From: Mycobacteriaceae bacterium | GTDB taxonomy: Bacteria > Actinomycetota > Actinomycetes > Mycobacteriales > Mycobacteriaceae | Reading direction: 5' to 3' | Assembly: GCA_019749805.1 (NCBI GenBank) | Contig: JAIEPH010000033.1 | Location: forward strand, 82,140 to 146,139 | DNA length: 64,000 bases | In this document: piece by piece, positions 48,365-59,530 of the stretch | Layout: each line of letters opens with the position of its first letter | Numbering within the stretch: position 1 is the stretch's first letter | The notes under the pieces: model-generated | The model's input: the letters and a program-made list of their open reading frames with translations, nothing else | Told to the model about the DNA's origin: nothing | Databases searched by the model: none | Program-made: the position numbers and the translations under genes

Positions 48365-50233
48365 ATGGCCGGGTATCGCGAACTCTTCGAAGCCAGCATC
48401 TCTGATCCTGCGACCTTCTGGGCGGACGCCGCCAGAGCCGTCACCTGGACCCGCCAGCCGCAGCAGATCCTCGACGACTCCAATCCGCCGTTCTACCGGT
48501 GGTTTCCCGATGCCGAGATGAATACATGCGCGAACGCGTTGGACCGTCACGTCGAGGGCGGCCGCGCCGACCAGCCGGCGCTGATCTACGACTCCCCGGT
48601 GACAGCGTCGAAGCGCACCTATACCTACGGCGAGCTACTCGACGAGACGGCGCGATTCGCCGGTGCGCTGCGAGCACTCGGGGTGGGTAAGGGTGACCGC
48701 GTGGTGATCTACATGCCGATGATCCCCGAAGCGGTGATCGCGATGCTGGCGTGCGCTCGCCTTGGCGCGGTGCATTCGGTGGTGTTCGGCGGGTTCGCGG
48801 CCCATGAGCTGGCCACCCGCATCGACGATGCGCGACCGGCCGTCGTCGTATCCGCGTCCTGCGGCATCGAACCGACCCGGACAGTCGAGTACAAACCCAT
48901 GCTCGATGCCGCACTGGAGATGTCTGAGCACCCACCCCACAACTGCGTGATCGTGCAGCGCGACGGTCACCGGTGCGAGCTGACACCCGACCGCGACATC
49001 GACTGGCGGGACCTCACAGGCGCAGATCCCGTCGATCCGGTGCCGGTCGCCGCCACCGATCCGCTGTACGTGCTTTATACGTCGGGTACGACCGGCAAGC
49101 CCAAGGGCATAGTCCGTGACAACGGCGGACACGCGGTGGCCCTGTTGTGGAGCATGCGCAATATCTACGACATCGCCCCAGGGGAGGTCTTCTGGGCGGC
49201 GTCCGACGTCGGCTGGGTGGTCGGTCACTCGTACATCGTGTACGGACCGCTCATGCTCGGTGCGACGACCGTGCTCTACGAGGGCAAGCCGATCGGCACG
49301 CCCGACCCGGGCGCATTCTGGCGCGTCGCGTCGGAACACGGTGTGAAGGCACTGTTTTCGGCGCCAACGGCGCTTCGGGCCATCCGCAAAGAAGATCCCG
49401 ACGGCGCACACATCGACCGCTACGACCTGTCCGCCATGAAATATCTGTTCCAGGCCGGCGAGCGTCTCGATCCTGATACGTATGCGTGGGCATCGGAGAA
49501 GCTGGGTATGCCCGTCGTCGACCACTGGTGGCAGACCGAAACCGGATGGGCGATCGCCGCCAACCCCATGGGCCTGGAACCCATGCCGATCAAGCCAGGC
49601 TCGCCGACGGTTCCGATGCCGGGCTACAACGTGCACATCCTTCACGTCGACGGTTCCCCTTGCGACCCCGGCGAGGAGGGTGCGATCTGCATCGGATTGC
49701 CGCTGCCGCCGGGCACCCTGCCGACACTGTGGGGCGATGACGACCGCTACGAAGCGTCCTATCTCTGTGAGCACCCCGGCTACTACCTCACCGGCGACGG
49801 CGGCTATCTCGACGAGGATGGCTATCTGTTTGTGATGGGGCGCATCGACGATGTGATCAACGTGGCCGGACACCGCTTGTCGACGGGTTCGATCGAAGCC
49901 GTGCTGGCCACGCACCCGGCGGTCGCGGAGTGCGCGGTGATCGGCGTCGCCGACGAGATCAAGGGACAGGTGCCCCGCGGATTCGTCGTTCTCAAGGCCG
50001 GTGCATCGGCCGACCGGCTGGCCGAGGAGCTCATCGATGCGGTGCGTGAAAACATCGGCGCCGTCGCCTGTTTCAAGCTCGTCGACGTCGTCACCGCACT
50101 GCCCAAGACCCGCTCCGGCAAGATTCTTCGCAAGACGATGCGCGGTATCGCCGCCGGCCGCGACGAGCCGGTGCCGTCGACCATCGAGGACCCCGCGGTG
50201 CTCGACGCGCTGAAACCCGTTCTGAAGGATTGA
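48365..50233 (+). CDS. acetyl/propionyl-CoA synthetase (PrpE/Acs-like)
   Basis: HSVVFGGFAAHELATRIDDA, YTSGTTGKPKGIVRDNGGH, WWQTETGW, RIDDVINVAGHRLSTG, PKTRSGKILRKTMR. Confidence 0.88.
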   Translation: MAGYRELFEASISDPATFWADAARAVTWTRQPQQILDDSNPPFYRWFPDAEMNTCANALDRHVEGGRADQPALIYDSPVTASKRTYTYGELLDETARFAGALRALGVGKGDRVVIYMPMIPEAVIAMLACARLGAVHSVVFGGFAAHELATRIDDARPAVVVSASCGIEPTRTVEYKPMLDAALEMSEHPPHNCVIVQRDGHRCELTPDRDIDWRDLTGADPVDPVPVAATDPLYVLYTSGTTGKPKGIVRDNGGHAVALLWSMRNIYDIAPGEVFWAASDVGWVVGHSYIVYGPLMLGATTVLYEGKPIGTPDPGAFWRVASEHGVKALFSAPTALRAIRKEDPDGAHIDRYDLSAMKYLFQAGERLDPDTYAWASEKLGMPVVDHWWQTETGWAIAANPMGLEPMPIKPGSPTVPMPGYNVHILHVDGSPCDPGEEGAICIGLPLPPGTLPTLWGDDDRYEASYLCEHPGYYLTGDGGYLDEDGYLFVMGRIDDVINVAGHRLSTGSIEAVLATHPAVAECAVIGVADEIKGQVPRGFVVLKAGASADRLAEELIDAVRENIGAVACFKLVDVVTALPKTRSGKILRKTMRGIAAGRDEPVPSTIEDPAVLDALKPVLKD

Positions 50234-50442
50234 CTTGCTTCTGCCGTCGGGACTTCCCCCGCGTGATGATGGCGCTGCGCGTGGAGTTCGCTGGCCCCTC
50301 TCGGGGGATATATGTCGACCTGCCAATCTCAGAGCGACAGAGTCGCTCAACTACTACCGACGAGACCAGAGCCAGCGACAATGTCGCGCATAGCCCGGCA
50401 CCACGGCAATATGGTCTGGCAGGCTGCGCGCGTGCCGTAGCG

Positions 50443-51237
50443 CTAGCGGCGGCCCCCAAGGTGACGCTTGAACACCTCGTCGAACTGGCGGTACGTGCTG
50501 CGCAATTCGTGGCCCGGCCAGTCCTCGGCTTCCAGCTCGGCGGGCAGCAGCGGGTCGAGTTGCAGATGCCGGACGACGGCGATGGACAGCGCGAACTGAT
50601 AGATGAAGTCGTCGGTTTGGAGCGCTTCGACGTCGAGCTCGTCGCGCATGGCCACCGTCAGCCGTCGCGCATCCGCCGTCCAATCATCAAGGCTGAACAG
50701 GGATCTCACGGTCTCGGCCGGGATATCGGTGGCAGCACCGTGAAAGTGCACACATTGGCGGTCCAGCACAGCGCGCAGCGTCGGCAATCGCTTTGGATCC
50801 AGGTTGTCCGGGCGGATCCAGACGCCTTCGCGCAACTCGGCGAGGTGCAGCCCGGTCGCAGACTTGCGCAGTGCGAGACGATCAGCCGCCGAACGGCGGT
50901 CCAGCGAAACCACCGCCAATTCCCAGGTGCCGTCCCACGGCAACGCGGTCTCGTCGTAGCGGGCGGCTTCGTCGACCCGTTGCCGACGCTCGAGCAACGG
51001 CCCGGCCAGCGCATAGATTCCGTCGTCACCGGTGAGCTCACCGTTGGACACCATGCGCCACAGGCAGGTGCGGGTGGCGCCGTCGCTGATACCGAACAGC
51101 GAAGCGATCCCGACCAGTTCACCCACCGTCAGATGCGGTTCGTCGGCCCCGAGGAGCGCCGTCGCCAGGACGGACCGGGCGCTCAGGTTATGGTCGCCGA
51201 TCAGGTCGGCGACTCGAGCGCGAGAGGCTGTCGGCAC
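50443..51237 (-). CDS. PaaX-family transcriptional regulator
   Basis: SARSVLATALLGADEPHLTVGELVGIASLFGISDGATRTCLWRMVSNGEL. Confidence 0.8.
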   Translation of the reverse strand: MPTASRARVADLIGDHNLSARSVLATALLGADEPHLTVGELVGIASLFGISDGATRTCLWRMVSNGELTGDDGIYALAGPLLERRQRVDEAARYDETALPWDGTWELAVVSLDRRSAADRLALRKSATGLHLAELREGVWIRPDNLDPKRLPTLRAVLDRQCVHFHGAATDIPAETVRSLFSLDDWTADARRLTVAMRDELDVEALQTDDFIYQFALSIAVVRHLQLDPLLPAELEAEDWPGHELRSTYRQFDEVFKRHLGGRR

Positions 51238-52629
51238 CTAGGACCCCAGCCAGGGCTCACGCCAACTAGGGTGTCCGGCAACGAGTTTGGACACCGATGG
51301 CGGACCCCACGATCCGACCACGTAGGTTTGCGGTTCGGGGGGCGACTCGATCAGCGGCTGAACGATGCGCCAGGTCTCCTCGACACCGTCTTCACGGGCG
51401 AATTGGGCGGAGTCGCCGCGCATCGCATCGGACAGCAGCCGCTCGTAGGGTTCGGGTGCCTCGCCGAGTTCCGTGGCGAACGTCAGCGACAGGTCGACGC
51501 AACGAGTGGTGTTCGCGCCGGGCTCCTTGGCCTGAACGATCAGATCGGTGCCCGGGTTCGGGTCGATACGCAGCACGAGTTGGTTGGGATCCGGCCGCTC
51601 CGGCATGACCGCGAGCTTGGGCGGGCGCTTGAAGAACACCCGAATCTCGGTGGCCCGTACCGGAAGTGCCTTGCCTGCCCGAATGAAGAAGGGCACGCCG
51701 GCCCATCGCCAGTTGTCGATCTCCAGCCGCAAGGCGGCGAACGTCTCGGTTTGGGAATCCGGCCGCACACCCTTGACGGTGCGATACCCGTCGTACTGGC
51801 CCCGGATGTAGTGCGTGGGATCGATCGACGGGATCGCCCGGAACACCTCGACTCGCTTATCGCGAAGCCCGTCGGCACCTGCACAACTCGGCGGCTCGGC
51901 AGCGAACAGCCCGATCAACTGAAGCAGGTGGTTCTGCACCACGTCCCGCAGGGCGCCTACCGGATCGTAGAAACTGCCGCGATCCTCCACGCCGAAGTTC
52001 TCTGCCATGGTGATTTGCACGCACTGGATGCGGTCGCGATTCCACAGCGGTTCGAAAATCGAGTTGGCGAACCGCAGGAACATGATGTCCATCGCCGGTT
52101 CCTTGCCGAGGAAGTGATCGATGCGAAAGATCTGCCACTCCTCGAGCACGCTGCGTAGTTGTGCGTTCAGGGCACGGGCCGATTCCAGGTCGTGTCCGAA
52201 CGGCTTCTCCACCACCACGCGGGCTCGATCGGTGAGGTTGGCGTGCGCCAGGCCTTCGACGACCATGCCGAACAATGACGGCGGGATCTCGAGATAGAAC
52301 ACCGGAGTGTGTTTGCCCTTGATGGCCCTGGCCACCTTTTCATAGGTGGTCGCGTCGGCGAAGTCGCCCGACACCATCGAAAGGCGTTGCGCGAAACGGG
52401 CGAACACCTCCTCGTCGATCGTCTCGCCCGCGGTCTCGATCGAACTTCGCGCATGGTCGCGCAGCGTCGCCTCGGACCATTCGTCAAGCGCGACACCGAC
52501 GATCGGGCAGTCCAACAACTTGCGCCGTTCGAGCCGGTACAGCGACCGGAAGGTCATTTTTCTGGCGAGGTCTCCGGTGATCCCGAAGATCACCAGTACG
52601 TCCGCGGGGGTGGTCGCCGCTGACGTCAT
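51238..52629 (-). CDS. zwf: glucose-6-phosphate dehydrogenase
   Basis: FGITGDLARKMTFRSLYRLE, RIDHFLGKEP, EKPFGHDLESA. Confidence 0.93.
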   Translation of the reverse strand: MTSAATTPADVLVIFGITGDLARKMTFRSLYRLERRKLLDCPIVGVALDEWSEATLRDHARSSIETAGETIDEEVFARFAQRLSMVSGDFADATTYEKVARAIKGKHTPVFYLEIPPSLFGMVVEGLAHANLTDRARVVVEKPFGHDLESARALNAQLRSVLEEWQIFRIDHFLGKEPAMDIMFLRFANSIFEPLWNRDRIQCVQITMAENFGVEDRGSFYDPVGALRDVVQNHLLQLIGLFAAEPPSCAGADGLRDKRVEVFRAIPSIDPTHYIRGQYDGYRTVKGVRPDSQTETFAALRLEIDNWRWAGVPFFIRAGKALPVRATEIRVFFKRPPKLAVMPERPDPNQLVLRIDPNPGTDLIVQAKEPGANTTRCVDLSLTFATELGEAPEPYERLLSDAMRGDSAQFAREDGVEETWRIVQPLIESPPEPQTYVVGSWGPPSVSKLVAGHPSWREPWLGS

Positions 52630-53666
52630 GATGTCTGGTTCTTCTTCTCGGCATGGCCGCCGAATTCACTGCGCATGGCCGACAGGACCTTGTCGGTGAA
52701 CTCGCCGAGGTCGCGCGAGGAGAACCGTTCGAACAGCGACGTGGTGATCACCGGAGCGGGGACCCCCTCGTCCACCGCGGCCAGCACTGTCCAGCGGCCC
52801 TCGCCGGAATCCGAGACCCGGCCGGTGAAGTCGTCGAGTTCGGGTGAACGAGCGAGCGCATCGGCGGTGAGATCGACCAGCCACGAACCGACCACCGACC
52901 CGCGGCGCCAGACTTCGGCGACCTCACCGACGTCGATCGAGTACTGATAGGCCCACGGATCGCGCAGTGGGGTGGTTTCCGCGTCGACTGTACGGTTGAC
53001 CTTGCCCACATCGGCGTGCTTGATGATGCTCAGGCCCTCAGCGATTGCGGCCATCATCCCGTACTCCACCCCGTTGTGCACCATCTTCACGAAATGCCCT
53101 GCGCCGCTTGGCCCACAATGCAGATAGCCGTCTTGCGCGGTGCCGTCGGTGCGGGTGCGGCCGGGAGTCGGCTCGGCAGAGCCCTCCCCCGGCGCGATGG
53201 TCTTGAAGATCGGATCGAGCCGCGACACCACTTCCTTCTCGCCGCCGATCATCAGGCTGTAGCCACGTTCGAGACCCCACACCCCACCGCTGGTTCCGCA
53301 GTCGACGTAGTGGATGTTCTTGGTCAGCAGGCTCTTGGCGCGGGTGATGTCATCTCGGTAGTAGGAGTTGCCGCCGTCGATCACCGCGTCGCCGGGTTCC
53401 AGGAGATCCACCAGCTGCTCCAGGGTGGAGTCCACCACCGCGGCGGGCAGCATCAGCCACACCGCGCGCGGCGTCTCGAGCTTCTGCACGAAATCGCTCA
53501 GCGAGTCCGCACCCGTGGCGCCCTCACCGGCAAGCTCGGACACCGCATCGGCGTTCATGTCGTAGACCACGCACCGGTGCCCGTCGCGCATGAGCCGTCG
53601 TACCAAATTGGCACCCATCCGGCCGAGCCCGACCATTCCCAGTTGCATTGGCGAATCCGTTGCCAT
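52626..53666 (-). CDS. gnd: 6-phosphogluconate dehydrogenase (decarboxylating, Gnd/YqeC type)
   Basis: MQLGMVGLGRMGANLVRRLMRDGH, DGGNSYYRDD, CGPSGAGHFVKMVHNGVEYG; ATG 53666. Confidence 0.93.
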   Translation of the reverse strand: MATDSPMQLGMVGLGRMGANLVRRLMRDGHRCVVYDMNADAVSELAGEGATGADSLSDFVQKLETPRAVWLMLPAAVVDSTLEQLVDLLEPGDAVIDGGNSYYRDDITRAKSLLTKNIHYVDCGTSGGVWGLERGYSLMIGGEKEVVSRLDPIFKTIAPGEGSAEPTPGRTRTDGTAQDGYLHCGPSGAGHFVKMVHNGVEYGMMAAIAEGLSIIKHADVGKVNRTVDAETTPLRDPWAYQYSIDVGEVAEVWRRGSVVGSWLVDLTADALARSPELDDFTGRVSDSGEGRWTVLAAVDEGVPAPVITTSLFERFSSRDLGEFTDKVLSAMRSEFGGHAEKKNQTS

Positions 53667-53720
53667 GTTTCTCCTAGTGATCGTGGTCTCCCAAGATGTT
53701 AACGCTATCTCACGATTTGA

Positions 53721-53749
53721 TTGACACGTAGCACGATGAGTGTGATACT
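53721..53749 (+). promoter_or_regulatory. Near-consensus SigA-type promoter TTGACA-N17-GATACT
   Basis: Hexamers at 53721-53726 and 53744-53749; ATG at 53758. Confidence 0.7.
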
Positions 53750-53757
53750 CCCGTGGT

Positions 53758-54921
53758 ATGGCCACTCCGACACGGGCGTCGGTCGCCGACGATGTAACCG
53801 TCGTCCGCCGCATCCTGGCGCACATCGACGCAGGCACGACCGACGTAGGTGACGCCTGGCGCGAGCCCGTCGAAAATTATTTGAACCCAACCCGATTCGC
53901 CGAAGAACTCGAGATGCTGCGCTCCTACCCGAGCGTCTATCTGCCGTCGGCAGCGCTAACCAAACCGGGCGACCACGTCGAGCGGGTCAGCTTCGGCGTA
54001 CCGCTGTTCGCGGTGCGCGGCCGCGACGGCACGGCGCGGGTGTTCCGCAACTCGTGCCGGCACCGGGGCATGGCGCTCGTCGAAGGGCCTGGCTGTGCGC
54101 AGGCACTGGTGTGCCGCTATCACGGCTGGACCTACCATCTCGACGGCGCGCTGTCGCACGTGCCCCACGCCGATGCCTTTCCCGGCCTGGACATGTCCGC
54201 CCGCGGACTGGTCGAGGTCGAGAGCCGAGAGGTCGACGGATTGATCGTGATCGGCCCGCTGGGGGCACCGCACCCGCAGGCGGACGCCGCGATGGCGGCC
54301 TTGGCCGACGGCAGCCCGTGGCGGGACAAGTTGGTGCATTCGACGCGACTCGTCGCGGTGCGGCCGGCGTTGCGCGCGATGAACTGGAAGGTCCTCGTCG
54401 AGCAGTTCCTCGAGGGCTACCACATTCGCACCACCCACAAGGACACCTTCTACCCGATCCAGTACGACGACCTCAACGTCGTCGAATCGTTCGGGCCGAA
54501 CACCCGAGTCACGTTCCCCTACCGGAACATCGAACGTCTGCGTGACCGTCCCGAGTCGGCGTGGGAGGTCGGGCATCGCGTGACGTACGTATACCACCTG
54601 TTCCCTAACGTCATGGTGGCGACGTTCCCGAACCAGGTGCTGGTGATCACGATCGACCCGATCGACCTCGACCACACCACGGTCACGATCTACGCGATGG
54701 TCACCCCGGAAGTGATGCAGCGGGCCTCGAAAGACCCCGTAGCCTCCCAGGACGCGCGAAACCTGCTCAACGACGGTGGCATCGAGGACAACGACATGTC
54801 GGAGGGCGTACAACTGGGCCTGCACGCCGGGGCGAACACCTTCGTCGAGTTCGGCACCCACGAAAGCGCGATCGGCCTCTTCCACGCCACGCTCGACGAC
54901 CGGTTGGCGAGAATGCGATGA
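53758..54921 (+). CDS. aromatic ring-hydroxylating oxygenase alpha subunit (Rieske)
   Basis: CRHRGMALVEGPGCAQALVCRYHGWTYHLDG; EQFLEGYHIRTTHKDTF. Confidence 0.88.
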   Translation: MATPTRASVADDVTVVRRILAHIDAGTTDVGDAWREPVENYLNPTRFAEELEMLRSYPSVYLPSAALTKPGDHVERVSFGVPLFAVRGRDGTARVFRNSCRHRGMALVEGPGCAQALVCRYHGWTYHLDGALSHVPHADAFPGLDMSARGLVEVESREVDGLIVIGPLGAPHPQADAAMAALADGSPWRDKLVHSTRLVAVRPALRAMNWKVLVEQFLEGYHIRTTHKDTFYPIQYDDLNVVESFGPNTRVTFPYRNIERLRDRPESAWEVGHRVTYVYHLFPNVMVATFPNQVLVITIDPIDLDHTTVTIYAMVTPEVMQRASKDPVASQDARNLLNDGGIEDNDMSEGVQLGLHAGANTFVEFGTHESAIGLFHATLDDRLARMR

Positions 54922-55703
54922 CCACCTACGAGCACCTGCTCTACGAGCAACGCGGACCGGTCACCGTCATCACCATCAACCGGCCTGAGCGCATGAATGC
55001 CATTGGCCCCCAGACTCATCGCGAGCTCATCGACGCGTGGGAGCGCTTCCGAGCAGACGACGACGCCCTCGTCGGCGTCCTCACCGGCGCGGGCGACACC
55101 GCGTTCTGCGCGGGCGGCGACCTCAAGGCCGCACAGGCCGGTGAGCTCCCGATCGACGCGAGCCCCGATGACGGGGTCCTCGGCCCGTCGCGCTGGACCC
55201 ACATCTACAAACCCACGATCGCCGCGGTCAACGGCGTCGCCTATGCCGGCGGTCTGGAGTGGGCGTGCTGGACGGACCTCGCGATCGCCGACGAACACGC
55301 CACCTTCGGAGTCACCTGCCGCCGCTGGAACATCGGCCTGGCCGACGGCGGCACCCAGCGCCTCACCCGCATCCTGGGCTACCGACGCGCGGTCGACCTC
55401 ATCATCACCGGCCGCGTCGTTGACGCCATCGAGGCCGAACGCATCGGCCTCGTCAACCGGGTCGTGCCGAGCGGCACCTGCTTGCAGCACGCTCTCGAAC
55501 TCGCCGACACGATTGCGGCGCTCCCCCAACCCGCGTTGCGTACCGACCTCGAGGCCGCCCGCACCGGACAGGGCCGCCCGTTGGACGACGGCCTGCGCAT
55601 CGAGGCGGAATGCTTCGGCCGGTCCATCTACGCCGCGGAAACCGTCGAAGGGTTGCGACGGTTCAACGACCGCGACCATCCCGACCTAGCGCCGTCCCGA
55701 TGA
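54918..55703 (+). CDS. enoyl-CoA hydratase/isomerase family protein
   Basis: VTVITINRPERMNAIG, AFCAGGDLKA, AAVNGVAYAGGLEWACWTDLAIADEHATFGV. Confidence 0.88.
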   Translation: MTTYEHLLYEQRGPVTVITINRPERMNAIGPQTHRELIDAWERFRADDDALVGVLTGAGDTAFCAGGDLKAAQAGELPIDASPDDGVLGPSRWTHIYKPTIAAVNGVAYAGGLEWACWTDLAIADEHATFGVTCRRWNIGLADGGTQRLTRILGYRRAVDLIITGRVVDAIEAERIGLVNRVVPSGTCLQHALELADTIAALPQPALRTDLEAARTGQGRPLDDGLRIEAECFGRSIYAAETVEGLRRFNDRDHPDLAPSR

Positions 55704-55767
55704 CGACCCGGTCACTTATTTGCCCGGGAAGTAGGTCATCGAACCTGACCTCGGTTACGGTTTTGAC

Positions 55768-56052
55768 GTGGCAACTCCGACTGTGCCTTTCGACTACGCC
55801 GAGAAGCAGGCGTCGGATTCGCTACAGGCGAGGTACTTCCGCGGTGCGCTGGCCGATCAGCGGGCGCTGATCGCCGCCGAGCTGGTGCGACAGACCCGGA
55901 AACTGAATGGCATGTCCACCCGCTCGGATGCGCTGGCTATCAGCCGGCTGCGTCGAGACATCCGCGCCAACGAAACCGAACTCCGCGATCTGGACCGCAT
56001 GATCGCCGCCCTCGACCGCCGCTTCGCCGCGATCTGGGCTAGCCAGTCATAG
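55768..56052 (+). CDS. hypothetical coiled-coil protein (94 aa)
   Basis: GTG start; helical charged ORF SRLRRDIRANETELRDLDRMIAALDRRF. Confidence 0.7.
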   Translation: MATPTVPFDYAEKQASDSLQARYFRGALADQRALIAAELVRQTRKLNGMSTRSDALAISRLRRDIRANETELRDLDRMIAALDRRFAAIWASQS

Positions 56053-56997
56053 CGACAGGCCGGCGATCGACAGAGCGATGCCGTCGAGTATGTCGTGCTC
56101 GCTGACCACCAATTCGTCGATTCCCGCGCGGTCACCGAGCGCGTTCGCCAGCTCCTCGACGATGATCGCGCCACCGCCGATGACATCCACCCTGCCCTCG
56201 TGCATCGGACCCAGGGCGGCGCGTTGCGCCCGCGTCATCGCGATCAGCTCATCGCACACGGGCAACAAATCGTCGAAACCGACACGGGACAAGTGAATCG
56301 CCTCGGAATCGTAGGTCGCCATCTTGTGCGCCAGCGCCGACACGGTCGTCATGGTGCCGGCCACCCCGACCCATGTGTGCGCGCGTTCGACGGGCACCAC
56401 GCCGAACGCCTGCCCCAACCCGTCACGGACGACCTCCCGTGCCACGGCGACCTCCGCGGGGGTCGGCGGGTCGGAATGCAGGCACCGCTCGGTGAGGCGC
56501 ACACAGCCGATGTCGGCGGAGAAGCCAGCCTCCACATCGCGCATTCCGAGCACCACTTCGGTGGATCCGCCGCCGAGGTCGATGACGACGAAAGGTCCGT
56601 CGGCCGTGTCCAATTCGTTGACCGCACCGCGGAACGAAAGCTCGGCCTCCTCGGTCCCGGTGATCACCTCGGCGACAGCACCCGGCACCACAGCGCCGAG
56701 AACCTCCGCGGTCATCGCGAAGAACACGTCACGGTTCGACGCATCGCGCGTCGCGGAGGTGGCGACCATCCGCACCGTCGGCACGTCATGCGCACGCAGC
56801 AGCTCGGCGTAGTCCGTGAGCGCTGCCCTGGTGCGGTCCAGTGCCTCAGCAGCGAATTGCCCTGTGGCGTCTACCCCTTGGCCCAACCTGACGATCCGCA
56901 TCTCTCGATGCACATCCACCAGCTTGCCCTCGTCGGTGTCGGCGATCAGCAGCCGAATCGAATTCGTGCCGCAGTCGATGGCGCCGACCCTGCTCAT
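56047..56997 (-). CDS. Ppx/GppA phosphatase family protein
   Basis: AIDCGTNSIRLLIAD, VIDLGGGSTEVVLG, VDVIGGGAIIVEEL; same relative position as Mtb Rv1026. Confidence 0.92.
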   Translation of the reverse strand: MSRVGAIDCGTNSIRLLIADTDEGKLVDVHREMRIVRLGQGVDATGQFAAEALDRTRAALTDYAELLRAHDVPTVRMVATSATRDASNRDVFFAMTAEVLGAVVPGAVAEVITGTEEAELSFRGAVNELDTADGPFVVIDLGGGSTEVVLGMRDVEAGFSADIGCVRLTERCLHSDPPTPAEVAVAREVVRDGLGQAFGVVPVERAHTWVGVAGTMTTVSALAHKMATYDSEAIHLSRVGFDDLLPVCDELIAMTRAQRAALGPMHEGRVDVIGGGAIIVEELANALGDRAGIDELVVSEHDILDGIALSIAGLSL

Positions 56998-57503
56998 ACG
57001 CTCCACGTCTCCCGTTCCAGAATTCCCGCCATCGCCGGTTCGCCGGCCAGCACCGCCAACGCCTCGTCGCCGAACGGGTTGACACCCGGTCCCTTGGCCA
57101 GCGAGTGGGCGATCACCACGTGTAGGCACTTCACCCGATCAGGCATGCCGCCACCGGAAAACGTTGTGCCCAAAGGTTCTATCGCATCCCGCTCGGCAAG
57201 GTACGACTCGTGTGCCTTGCGATACGCGGTGGCGAGTTCCGGGTCCTCCTGCAGGCGCTCGGTCATCTCCCGCATCAGACCCGACGATTCGAGCCGGCTG
57301 GCCGCGGTGGTCAGCGCGGGGTGGGTCAGGTAGTACAGCGTCGGAAAGGGTGTGCCGTCGGGCAGCTTCGGCGCCGTCTTAACGACGCCGGGCTCGCCAT
57401 TGGGGCACCGGTAGACGATCTCGAGGACACCGCGGGGTTCCCGACCCAGCTGCGCCGCGACCGCCTCCAGATCCGCCGGGTCAACCACCGGGAGGAGGTG
57501 CAT
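56994..57503 (-). CDS. DUF501 domain-containing protein
   Basis: AAQLGREPRGVLEIVYRCPNGEPGVVKTAPKLPDGTPFPTLYYLTHPALT; ATG 57503. Confidence 0.88.
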   Translation of the reverse strand: MHLLPVVDPADLEAVAAQLGREPRGVLEIVYRCPNGEPGVVKTAPKLPDGTPFPTLYYLTHPALTTAASRLESSGLMREMTERLQEDPELATAYRKAHESYLAERDAIEPLGTTFSGGGMPDRVKCLHVVIAHSLAKGPGVNPFGDEALAVLAGEPAMAGILERETWSV

Positions 57504-58164
57504 TGTTCGGGGGCGCGGGCGCAGGAGGCAAGGGTGCCGGTGCCGGCGCGACACCGTAGGGCTTCTCGGCGATGGTGCTCCACAGCGCGGTGTACCAGGG
57601 CTGGTCCGGGTTGACGGTGGCCGGTTCCACGCCGGGCATCGTCGGCACCGCACTGCCTGGCGGCAGCTGCACCTGGTACGGAATCTCGCCGGGCATCACG
57701 AATCCGAGGCGTTCACGCGCCTGCGCGGCGATGAAGACCGGGTCGGCCAGCTTGACCTTCTGCTGTTCCAGGTCGGCGATCTGCACGCGCAGTTGTTCCT
57801 CGGTGGCCTTGAGTTGTTTCATCTCGGTGCGCTGCCCGAAATAGGTGCGCACCGGCCCCGCGATGGTCAGCGTCAGCACGCAGATCACCGCCGCCAGGAT
57901 GGCGGCACGCCGCGCCGCGGACCCGAACCGTTGCTCGGACTGCTGCTCCGCGGCCACCACAATGGATTTACGGATCGAGTCGGCGGCGTCTTTCGGTTCG
58001 GCGGCTTGCGCCTCGGGCACCGGCCGCGGCTCGGTGCTTCGCGGCTCGCGACGTACGGGCGACGTGCTCCGCGGACGGCCCCGCGATGCCTCGGACTTAC
58101 CCGACTTCCCAGGTCGAGAAGTCGGGGATCGCCGCTTGGGGTCGGGCCGCTTCGCTTCTGGCAC
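57481..58164 (-). CDS. FtsB/DivIC-like septum formation initiator family protein
   Basis: TM segment AAILAAVICVLTLTIAGPVRTYFGQRTEMKQLKATEEQLRVQIADLEQQKVKLADPVFIAAQARERLGFVMPGE. Confidence 0.88.
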   Translation of the reverse strand: MPEAKRPDPKRRSPTSRPGKSGKSEASRGRPRSTSPVRREPRSTEPRPVPEAQAAEPKDAADSIRKSIVVAAEQQSEQRFGSAARRAAILAAVICVLTLTIAGPVRTYFGQRTEMKQLKATEEQLRVQIADLEQQKVKLADPVFIAAQARERLGFVMPGEIPYQVQLPPGSAVPTMPGVEPATVNPDQPWYTALWSTIAEKPYGVAPAPAPLPPAPAPPNNAPPPGG

Positions 58165-58167
58165 GGG

Positions 58168-59502
<1,335 letters not shown>

Positions 59503-59530
59503 CTAGAGGTTGCGCCGAGAACCGGCGTGT

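Noticed and set aside
50230-52158. 642-aa plus-strand ORF opposite paaX/zwf
   Set aside because: Antisense shadow of PaaX-like and Zwf coding sequence, no domain signature
55701-55740. Hairpin gatgac...gtcatc after the enoyl-CoA hydratase gene
   Set aside because: Only short broken pairings; not convincing as a terminator
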